Below, piece by piece: positions 44,001 through 55,600 of a stretch of 64,000 nucleotides of DNA. The stretch's first letter is position 1. The number at the start of each line of letters is the position of its first letter. Where the stretch lies: NCBI GenBank assembly GCA_021018995.1, contig CM037593.1, positions 41,925,810 through 41,989,809 on the forward strand. The letters run 5' to 3'. The notes beneath the pieces were generated by a model that saw only the letters and a program-made list of their open reading frames with translations, was not told where the DNA came from and searched no databases. This DNA is from Chloranthus sessilifolius. Taxonomy: Eukaryota; Streptophyta; Magnoliopsida; Chloranthales; Chloranthaceae. The position numbers were made by a program, and so were the translations under genes.

Positions 44001-46640
44001 GAAGATCTTATCTTGGAACGTGAGGGGCATCTGTAACCCTAAGAAGCGAGCTCCTGTGAAGCAAATTTTATCCTCTTCTAATCTGGCTATGATTACCCTG
44101 CAAGAAACTAAATGGGGATGTTGTGAGAGTCCCAAAGTGGCTTCGGTTTTGGGTGGCAATAGATGGGACTGGATTGGCGTGGATTCTGTGGGGGCATCGG
44201 GTGAGATTCTCCTTGCTTGAAATTCGCTCCTTTTTCAGAAGGAAGAAAGAAACTGGGGGGTTTTCTACCTCGGTTAAATTGGTGAACAAGGATAACGGTG
44301 AGAAATGGGTCTTTACCGGAGTTTATGGTCCTACTGACTCTAGTAATAAAGACGATTTCTGGTTTGAATTGGCTACGATTGTGAGCCGATGGGACGTGCC
44401 GTGGTGTGTGGGAGGTGATTTCAATGCAATCCGATATCCCTATGAGACTTCTGGTGGACGCCCGGACCGGTCAGACATGGCTAATCTCAACTCTTTCATC
44501 CAGGATTGGGCCCTTGTCGATCTGCCGCTGTTGGGGGCCCGTTTTGCTTGGTCTAACCTTCAGAACGTTGCATCTTTTAGCTTTCTGGACCGTGTCCTCG
44601 TGTTTACTGACTAGCTTGGCATTTTCCCACATGTTTCCCTGGCAGGGATCGCTAAGGCGGTTTCCGACCACAAACCTCTCCTTCTCGACTGTGATCCCAT
44701 AGGAAGAGGTCCCTCTCCCTTCCGATTTGAAAATCAGTGACTCATAAATGAAGACTTAAGAACTCGAATTCCGATTTGGTAGCAAGAAACTAATCCGAGA
44801 GGCTCGGCTGCTTTTTCGGTTAATATCCAAATTGAGCCACCTAAAAGGTCGCATAAAAAACTGGAACAGGGATGTTTTCAGATTGAAGAGATTTCAGCTT
44901 TTGCCATTATTCTCATGGTTTATGAAGCGGCGACTGGTCAAAGGGTTAACATGTTGAAATCCATGGGTTCTGGGATTTGCATCAGTCCCCTAGAAGCTGG
45001 AGTTTTGTCGAACATGGCATCCTGCTCCCTCTCCTCCCTCCCTATTACCTATTTCGGCTTCCCTTTGGGGATGGGACACCTCGAGCCAGCGATTGGGATT
45101 CCATTATTCAGAGGTTTCAAAGGAGGTTAGCTACCTGAAAGGGAAAATTTCTTAGTATCGAGGGTCGTCTGCAACTGCTTAACTCGGTCCTCTCTAACGT
45201 GCCTATCTTTTTCATGTTCACCTTCAAATGCCCCATGGTGGTTATTCGCTCCCTTAAAAGAATTGAAAGGGACTTTTTATGGGAAGGCTGTGGACTGGAG
45301 AAAAAATATCACCTGGTTGCTTGGGATGTGTGCCAACTCTCCAAATGTTTTGGAGGGCTTGGTATCCACAATCTTCACCGTACCAATATAGCCTTGCTTG
45401 GAAAATGGCTGTGGCATGTAGGATTCGAATTGGAACAAAACAGACTTTGGGCGTCCATCCTTCTTAAATATGGTGGTTTACGGGAAGGATGGGGGGTCAA
45501 TGTCTCTCGGACCAGGCAAGTGTCTGCTTGGTGGAAGGATATCTACTCAGTTTGGATGGAGTTCTCGTGCTGGGTTCGTTTTAGCTGGGGCGAAGGGTCC
45601 CGTATTTCCTTTTGGAAAGACTCTTGGTTACTTCTCTATCCACTGAAATCGGTGTTTCCTGTGATCTTCAATGTCTCCAATCACCCCGGTGGCAAGATTT
45701 CAGACTTTTTCGCTAGGAATGGGGACTCTGTTGTTTGGGACGTCAGCACCAGAAGGGCTTTGAGAGATGAGGAGGTGGCTCCCTTCCAACCTCTGCTTTC
45801 TTTGCTTTATGGGTCTCGTACTAATCAGTAAGGATGTGATTCGAGAGTTTGGGTGGCAAGCAAGATAGGCGTCTTTTCAGTAAAATCTTTCTACCGAGTC
45901 CTCACTGGCAGGCCTCTTATTAGAGCCAACTGGGCCTTTATTCGGAGGGCCCGGATTCCCCCTAAAGTTAAATTTTTTGTATGGACAATGGTTAGAGGGC
46001 GCATCCTCACAATGAACCAGCTGATTGCTCGAGGCAAAGATCTTCTGAATAGATGCCCTATGTGTCTCATATTTGAGGAGTCCATCCCTCATCTTCTAAT
46101 CCATTGCGGGGTCACCACGAAAGTTTGGAGTACCATTTTGAAGTCTTTTGATCTTAGCTGGGTTCCCTCGGAGAACCTCCCTGATTTTCTTCTATCCTGG
46201 TACGGTCTGAAGTGAGAATGCTCCCAAGGAGCTTTCTGGAGGGTGGGAGTGTATGCTGTGTTATGGAACCTTTGGTGCGAGAGGAATGCGCGGCTTTTTA
46301 ATCGCAAACACCGGCCGATTGGCTCCATATTAAATCTTATTAAGGATACGATGTGTCACTGGGTCACATTAGACAAATATGGGGGGCAGGGATGTGGTGA
46401 GTTTTGTCTAGATCTCACGGCGTTTTCCGGGGTGGGCTGGTGGGTTTGTGCTTTTCACCCTACTGTTTGCCCTCTTCGCTTTTCTTTTGGCATTTTCCTG
46501 TTTTTTGTTTTTTGGGGTGTTTTTTCGCCCTTCCAGCTTCTCGCTGGTTTTTTAATGCAATCTTTTACCGATAAAAAAATAAAATAATTGATGAGCCTAT
46601 AAGTAGATCTGAATGTTATATACATTTATGCTGAAATAAA

Positions 46641-46693
<53 letters not shown>

Positions 46694-49600
46694 TATATAT
46701 ATGTTTATATATACACATATATATACTTCGGGGCTGCTCGGATCTTGGGGTGCCCGCCTAGGCGCTGCCCGGCGACTTCCGCCCGAACATCCAGCGACTT
46801 GAAGGACATTGGGAAGGATGGAGAAAGTGAGGCAAAAGGAATAGGCAGAAGAGACGTATCAAACCTGAAATCGGCAGTGAATATAAGTTGGAGAAAAGGT
46901 AGTGGGTAGGAAGTTAATGGGTTGTTAGTATAACTAGTATAATTTGGAGTGTAGTGAGTACAGTTTAGTATGTAGTTAATAATTATTGGATGTTTATTAT
47001 TTACATTGTAGTCCTTTCCTTTGTAATGGGATTTTTGTAAATCCTACTTTAGGTCATAAAAAAGGTCCTTATTGCTGTGGTTGGATGGGTAAGTCGTATT
47101 CAAGCTAGAGATGTTCAATGTTGTTTCAGATACCGTACCTGAAACAACATTTGGCTGATCTTTGTAGACGATTAATGTCAAATCTAAATGAAGCAGCTGA
47201 ACACGACCTTTTAGTAGACATAGAGTTGAGACCATAGGTCATAAAAAAGGGGCCTTAAGGCTGTGGTTAGATGGATAAACTGTATTCAAGCTAGAAATCG
47301 TTCAATTTCAGGTACCCTACCTGGAACAGCGACCTTAAACAAGCTTTGGCTGTGGTTTTTGGTGCTAAGTGTTTCCTTCTACACTTAACCAATTCCTCTC
47401 TATTTCTTTCTTCCATTTCTCATCTCCTCCTTTTCTCTAACTATACACCAAACGACTTGACCAAATCCCATCTAGTTCTTCTGATGAATGGAGTAAGAGG
47501 TGTCAAGTAGTTTAATGTGGATATATTTTTGGATTGTTAGGAAACCCACAAAAATGCAATGTGATTTATGACCCACAAAAATGCAATGTGATTTAGGCAT
47601 TAGATTAGATGTGATCACAATTCAAGAGATGAAATGAGAAGCTTGTGGAGAAGAGAAAGTAAGAAAATTGGTGGTAGAGAATCATTGGGAGTGGCATAAT
47701 AAAAATGTATGTGGGCCAGCAGGACGGATTCTAGCAATTTGGGATTGTAGGAACTAGAGGCTCTGGAGGCGAGGGAAGGAACATTCAACCTATATATGAG
47801 AGTTCGAGACTTAAAAGAGGCTAATCTAATTTCTAAGTGTGGGGTATGGCTAATTGAGTTGGGGGGATGCTTTTTGGGAGGAGTTGAAATAGTTAATTAG
47901 GAGTGAGCGACACCTTGGTACATTGAAGGGGACTCCAATATGATCATGTTTGTGACGAGAGGATGTAAATGATTTAAGTATGAGGAAAATTTCCACAGTT
48001 CATGATGGATTACAAATTAATTGACATTCCGATGAATGGAGCATGGTCAAATGAGGAGGAAGTTTCTACTTTATGTCATCTTGATAGATTTATATGTAAT
48101 GTCGAATTGGAACAAGACTACCCAAATCTCCTACTGTGTTCCCTATTCGAGAACAACTTTGGATCATGTACGCAAATCTCCTACTGAGTTGTACGCTCTT
48201 GTGACATAGTCCCCAGACGATGGTTGTGGAGATCTAGGTTACCCAATTTTGGGCTATGCGGCGTTTGATCGCTTCATAAGGTTTTCTAGTGGGCAATGCT
48301 ACGGGCGAACGCTTCTTCCACCGAGATCAAAGAATCTGCGACTCTCTTTGTTCTTGTCCCTTCAGCGATCTAGGCATCGTCCGCCTTAGACGACATCAGA
48401 GTAGACTCATTAATGCGAGCATTCATGTAATTATCCACGTCATAATTTCCACCCCTCTTCTCCAATTACTAAGCTTCGTCATCATTGGCAACAACTTGTT
48501 CTTCGGGTCCGAGGAAGGATGAACGGTCTCCAAGGTTTTTCTCATTACAGTTTGCCGTCATTTGGCAATTAATGCCCCTGCCTCCTGTGCCACTTGTCCT
48601 CAATCCAGGGTTTGAGTGCCAAAATCGCTTTCGGTAGTCCTGTAAATTGTGCGGTTTCCTGCCCACGTCAACTAAAAGGAAATGAGTACCTCCGCCAGTC
48701 TTGTACACCAAGTCTTTCCTCTGAATCGATGTGCCACACCCTTAATAGAACCCATCTCGACCGTGGGATAAAAAAAAGATGAGTTGACACTGCTTATTAA
48801 AGTCCTCAGTCTTCTCTATGACTTGAAATTCAAAATTCAGATTCATATCCTTGTCCTTTGTCTTTTAATCTGTGACCGTCCGATCTACCTGTTCATCCAA
48901 TGGTGGAGATTCATTTTTTCAACCGCACCCGAACTGCTTGCAAAGGCATGCCTTGACATCCTAGGAGAACCCGCTCCCATCGACCTCCTGAGGGCCAATC
49001 CCACCCATTTTGAGTATTGGATCCTCCAATGGATCACCCAGCCTCCATACCCTGTCAATCTGCCATTGATTGTCGAGAGTTACTTTAGCAAAACCTGACG
49101 GGTGCTTTATCTTACCGGCCCCGATCGCTTTGGTCGCTTGTTCTCAGTCCTCTCTTACAACTATCCCTTCCGTCTTCGCCAATTCAATCCAACACTGATG
49201 TGGCCGCCCATTAACAACGACATCTCCCAACCTTGGGATCAGCCCAATGAACTCCGACGAGGTGTGGATTCTCGGGAATCTGGTTTCGGTGAGGTAAATC
49301 GTCTGCCAATCTTACCCAAGGAAGAGCCAGAACCCGCACCTTCAACCAATGTTGCTAAGGACCTCCTCGATGGGGTGTGTGTGTGTGTGTTTTTTTTTTT
49401 TTGGGGGGTGTGGTGGTGGTGGTGCAAGCTGAAGATCAATAGCCAAACTCCATTGGCTTCTTTTTGGATGGAGGACTCGACGTCGATATTAACCCAACTA
49501 TAATATTTAAGGAGGAAATAAATGAGCTGTTTATGGTTCGGCACTACTGCTGAAGATAGTTGAGCATTGCTGTGTATACAACAGTTCGTGATGTACTGGC

Positions 49601-52600
49601 AGTTGTTATTAGTTATTGACAGCAGGTTCAACACTGTTTATTGTCTATTGATGTTGTGAGATTGCTGGGATTGGTATTGTAGTTGGTGTGACTGCTCAAT
49701 TGCTCAGTTTTCTTTTTGGGCTGCAATTGGTGGTTGTTTGGTGCTATGTAGACAGCTCCATATCTATTGAATGATTAATACATTTCAACATTCAATGAGT
49801 TCAAATAAATTTTTGCAGAGGATTGGAAAGGCATGAGTAACGCGTGTCTTGTACTCAGGGAGGGAGACTGGATATGCGGGCAGTGCCTGAATGTCAACTT
49901 CCGACGTCGTACAGTTTGCCACCGACGTGCCTGTGATGCTACTCGATCTCAAGGCATTACGGTTAAGCCAGCCGACTTTCGGAAACTTCCGACGAGGAAC
50001 TCACATCAGGTCATTCTTAACGAGTCTTAGAAACGAGACATTCAACAAAGGTGGTCGATAGCGGGGGTCAACAATGGCCGGATGGAGGATATTTCGAAGG
50101 ACCTATCCGGCCATCTTTCCTTTGCTGATACTGTGAGAATTAGTTCGAGTGATCTGAAGGAACAGAGTGGAATACCTAACGTTCACTCCTTTCCGATGGA
50201 TCAGTCGGCCCTAAGTCGAGGGACTCTGAGGTTTGATTCGGATCAGATCCGATCGCTGGCCCTTAATCTTCAACAATATTGGGTCATTTTGCACGTCAAT
50301 AAAGACTTCTTATCTTTATTATCGATTTACAGATGGATTACACACATGTGGAACACTACCGAAAGACCCACTGCCTCTTCTATCTCTACCACTAAATTCC
50401 TACTGCGATTCGGGAATGAACAGGGAGCTAAGGAACTATGCAACACTAGATTTTTCTTCATTCGGGATTGTCCGATGGAGTGCCGACGGTGGGAGATGTC
50501 CAAACCCATAGGGAGAATGATGGGGTTTGACTCTGCATCTTTGGGCTACCGATTCACGCTTAGTCCCTTGAGGTCTTCAAAGGGATTGGGAATCGGTGCG
50601 GTCGCTTCATACGGGCCGACAGACGAACGACCGACCTCTGGGACACAGACCACACTCGGATTCTCATCGGCGTTGACTCCTTGGACACCATCCCAAGAAC
50701 CTGCGATATCCAGGTTGGAGGCCACCACTGTCAGCTCGTCATAGAGGTGCTGAGACTCGAGCGGCTCGTCTTGCCGCATCAGAAGCGCGAATTGGCTCAG
50801 GGGTCCCGGGACACTGACGTCGGTGTCGGCGGTGCTCTCACAGATATAGTTCAGCCATGGATCAAAATATTGTCCGATACCGATACATATCGGACGATAC
50901 GCATCGGTTTGGGACGTGAACGATACGATAATTTGGGTATTTATCGCCCCCTGAAAAAATAGTCTTTTTATCGTTCAATGTATCGTCCAATGTATTGTTC
51001 AAATGATCGGTTTTCATGTTTTTTTGTTTTGGCAAAAAATCGACGATCGTCAAACCGACGATACGGTTTTGAAACTGGATGATACAAAAGCGATATTTTG
51101 ATCCTTGAGTTCAGCCGATCGACCACCCATTTGGAATGGGGGTAGCTACACCCTCCATGCCGACGGGAGATGCCGCGAGGGGCTTGTCCACGGGCCTGTT
51201 GCACCGGTTGGGCCCACTCATCCGGACGACCTCGTCGGTTTGGGGTAGAGCCCCCCCTCGGACGTATTGGATTGCTCATGATGTGGTAGCGGAAGACACG
51301 GAAGTGCCTAACGATAGTGGGAGCCCTAGTGGATCCGGTTTGGAAGAGGGAGAACTGGCGGAGGAGGCTACTGCGTCTTGCCAGAGTGGGGTCGGAGAGA
51401 AGGGTAGGAGAGAGTTCCCCAACCTCTGGTTGATCTTTAGTCGCCTGAAGTTTCAACGGTTGTGATTGCACTCCCTCTTAGGCCCGACAACTGCCGACAA
51501 TTGCTGCTACCACTGGAACCGCTGTCGTTTGATCAGCCGGATGCGAACATCGACAGGGGGGAGGGGTGGGATCCCATGGAGAAGGAGGCTAGAAACTTAC
51601 CTTATTTGGGCAAAAGCAGAGTGAGAATGAAAACCTTCAAAGTCTATTACCGTAAACGGAAGCTTTTATACTCCCACGCGAAGCAGATGTCTAACGGATG
51701 GTCGACAAGTGGGCCTCATCGATGACTGAGCGCCGCTAAGATGTCGACACATCACCATCTCTAGGCTTCTCTTGCATAGAAGCCGACATCACGCTCTCCC
51801 AAATCCACCTGCTTCATTGACCTTCATTACAGCAATGGGACGGTGGCTGGGTTTTCCGAGGTTGCGCCACGTGGAGCATTGACTGTTTGTGGAGATCACG
51901 TGTCAGAAGTTTTGCCATGTGTGGGATATTGGAAAGCTGCTAGAGAAGGCTATTACTTCAGGGCAAAGGGTATCGACAGTGACTTTGTGGGCTTGTGAGG
52001 GGGCCGACACGTGGCGAACACTTAAACCTCTCGGTCCCCAGTTGGAGTTTTGGCACTACGGACCCGATAGCTACTTTGCTGGTCTCAGACCCGAAGATCG
52101 TCCTTCCATTGTTCCGGGTCTGGGTTGGCCTCATTCGAAAGGCTTTGGAAGGACTGATGCCCACGGACCTGCATCTCGATCCTAAGTTCCGTAAGTTTGG
52201 CCTTGCTTCTTCAATAACCCCGACGCTGAGTCTGTTAGTAACAGACGAAGACTCTGATAGCTCTCTTTTGGGGTTTTCAGTTCAGACTCCGGACTTGCCT
52301 GGGAAGACAAACTTCACGGCTGCGGCGGAGGATCTTCCGGGATCTAACGGGACTATGCACGTCCTGGAAGAGCCTAATGAGATCGATCGGCTGATTAGGG
52401 TGGGGCACGAACTCGGTATGTCATTTAATGGAGATGAGGAGTCTTTGAGGGAGGTCTTTCAATCCATTCTGGTTAACCACCGGAGTATCAGGAAAAACCA
52501 CCAAATGGGCTCACGTGAGCTTGCTTGATTACAATGGGAGATGGCGGATGGGAGAGGGAGGGGGGGGGGGATATCAGCGGCGACGGGCGGGCTAAGATGA

Positions 52601-55600
52601 AGTTTCACGATGAAGATGCTGTCTTGGACTGTGAAAGGCATATGTGACGGTGCTAAATGGCAGGGGGTCCGACGCGTTATCGCATCGGTTAAGCTGGTGG
52701 TAATTACGCTCCAAGAAACCAAATGGGGCAATTGCGATTGTAGGAAAGTCCGGTCCATACTGCGAGGGAAGAAATGGGAGTGGGCCGGTGTAGATTCGGT
52801 GGGGGCCTCAGGGGGTATTCTTGTGGCGAGGAGGAGATGGGGATCTTCTCGGCCTCAGTGGTACTTCTAATCAGAGACAATGGTCAGTATTGGATGATGT
52901 CCAGTATTTACGGTCCTTTGGGGGACTGTCAACGAAGTGATTTTTGGTTTGAGTTGGCTGCGGTTATGGCTAGATGGGATTATCCGATATGCTTGGGCGG
53001 TGACTTTAGCGCCATTAGATGGGGATATGAAAAACAGGGACGACCGCCTGATGTTGCTGTTATGAGAGATTTCAATTCATGGATTGCTGACTGGGGTTTG
53101 ATGGATGTACCTTTAACTGGTTCCAGGTTTACTTGGTCAAATCTCCAAGACATCCCATCAATGAGTAGACTGGATTGTTTCCTTTGCAACACGGATTGGA
53201 TGGAGCTGTTTCCGGCTGCCAGGTTAGAATGTCTAGCGAGAGCGGTGTCCGACTATCGACCATTGGTGCTCACCTGCTAGGCTAGAGGGAAAGGGCCGAG
53301 CCCGTTTAGATTTGAGAATATGTGGTTAGCGGACGACCGATACAGGGAGGCGTTGCCACTTTGGTGGACCGATCATAGGCGTTCTGGAACGGCAGCCTAC
53401 CGATTTATCTCCAAGCTGCAATGGATTAAGAAACGAACTATACAGTGGAACAGGGAGATTTTTGGGCTGATACACCTCAATAAGGATATAATACTGACCA
53501 GGTTGCGGGAGATTGATAATCTGGAGGAAGAGAGACTTCTATCAGACGGTGAACATGAAGAACGTGTGAAAAAAAAACAAGAGTTCAATAAAATATGCAG
53601 GGCCGAGGAACTTCTTGGAATCAAAAGGCGAAGGTGAAGTGGCTGAGGAGGGAGATCTAAACACCAAATTTTTTCATGCGATTGCCAATGTACAGAATAA
53701 AGCTAATTATTTGGGCGGTGTAGGGGTAGAGGGGGTGGTGCATGTGGGGATCGAAAGGATCCGCGAGCAGGTGGTTGAGTTCTACACCAGGTTATATGCT
53801 GATGACGGGCTGTTGCGGCCAACTTTGGATGGGCTTTCTTTTCAGGTCATCTCACACGAGGACGGTATCGGTATGGAGCTCCCCTTCGAAGAAGAGGAGG
53901 CCTGGAGAGCCATTAAAAGGGGGGGTAAGAACAAATTGCCGGGGCGCGACGGCTTCACAATGGAGTTCTACAGTGTATTTTTGGTAGTGATTAAGGGAGA
54001 TCTGATGGAGGTGTTCCATGAATTTCACAGAATCGACTATATTGGGCGCAACCTTAATTCAACGTTTATCACACTAATTCCGAAAAAAGAAGGGGCCAAG
54101 GACATTGCTGATTTTCCCCCGATCTGTCTCATCAATATTCTATACAAGATAATTGCTAAGGTTCTTACAAACAGACTTAGGCCGCTAATGGGATCAATCA
54201 TATCAGCCAACTAGGGGGCATTGGTTCATGGGAGACAATTAATCGATTAGGTGGTTGTGGCTCACGAAGTCATCCACTTGGCTCACTTTCACCATCGTCC
54301 TGCTGCCCTTTGGAAGGTGGACATGGAAAAGGCATACGATCGCGTGTCGTGGAGTGGGTTGGATTACATGCTTAGCAGGTTTGGTTTCGGGATGAAGTGG
54401 CGGAATTGGATGAGGGCCTGTTATGTGACACCTTGGTTCTCGGTGCTAGTTAACGACACGCCGACTGAGTATTTTAAGAGCTCTCGAGGTATCCGGCAGG
54501 GTGATCCCCTCCCCCCTTTCCTGTTTAATATGATGGGGGAAGCGCTGACCTGTCTCATCTAACGGGCCAGACAGCTGCACCATATTTCGGGGATCATGTT
54601 GGGGGTGGGGACAGATCCATTGCTATTCTCCAATATGCGGACGATACGATTCTGTTTGGTAAGGCTGATACCGAGGAATTCCAAGCCTTAGCGACCACTT
54701 TATCAATCTACGAGACAGTGTTTGGTCAACGGATCAATTTCCACAAAACAAAGGTCATGAGTATAGGAATTGATAACACACGGTTACAGGCTATTGCTGA
54801 GACTGTGGAATGTGAAACTGAGGACCTTCCTATCAGATATTTAGGGCTGCCGTTGGGATTGTGGCAACCTACTGCGAGGGCGCTGGGAGCCGATGATTCA
54901 ACGATTTGAACGTCTATCCACGTGGAAAGGGAAATTACTGAGCAGTGGTGGTCGGCTGGTATTGCTGAAATCGGTGCTTACAAGCTTACCGATTTTCTAT
55001 ATGTCCATGTTCAAATGTCCAGCTGAAGTGATCTGTCGGATGGAACAAGTTCAACGTAATTTTCTATGGGAGGGGGCAGGTATAGAGAAAAAGTATAATT
55101 TGATTAATTGAAAAACTTGCAAGCTCCCGATGAATAGTGGAGGGCTGGGAATCCGGTGCTTAAGGTGGACCAACCTTGCCCTTCTTGGTAAATGGTTGTG
55201 GAGCTGGAAATGAGGAGGAAATGGAGAGCCTCTGGCGAACAGTTCTAGTGGAAAAATATGGTCATGCCAACCACAATTGGGGTATCAACACCGATATTAG
55301 TAGAAACTCCTCATCCTGGTGGAAAAATATATGTGGCACTTGGCATCGTTACTCAAAGGGGATTCGCTTCAACTGGGGCAGCGGCACTCGAATTCAGTTT
55401 TGGGAGGACTGTTGGGTTGGGGGGAGGTCTCTCAAACATATGTTTCCTTCTATTTATGCATTATCTTTACATCTTGGAGGGCGGATCAATGAGTTTTTTC
55501 ACGATACGGGAGGAGGAAGGGTGTGGGAAGTCCTTTTGCGCAGAAATCTAAGAACCAATGAGGAGGAAGCTTTCTCCAACCTCCTGATTTCTCTCTACGA

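Larger units (their letters stand above)
41396..46584 (+). mobile_element. LINE-1-type element A with RanBP2-finger ORF1, RT core deleted
   Basis: Perfect 18-bp target duplications, TAATTGATGAGCCTATAA, flank it at 41378-41395 and 46585-46602. The 3' end is TTTTACCGAT followed by A-rich sequence, very like the end of element B. The 5' leader is about 75 bases, then ORF1, then ORF2. Compared with element B, about 1.2 kb is missing from ORF2 near 44890, removing the RT catalytic core. Four in-frame stops in ORF1 and frameshifts in ORF2 show decay. Confidence 0.9.

Noticed and set aside
48289-48522. ORF upstream of the split reading frame as its first exon
   Set aside because: The text is plausible protein, but several stops and no clear splice sites connect it to 48784, so it was not joined.
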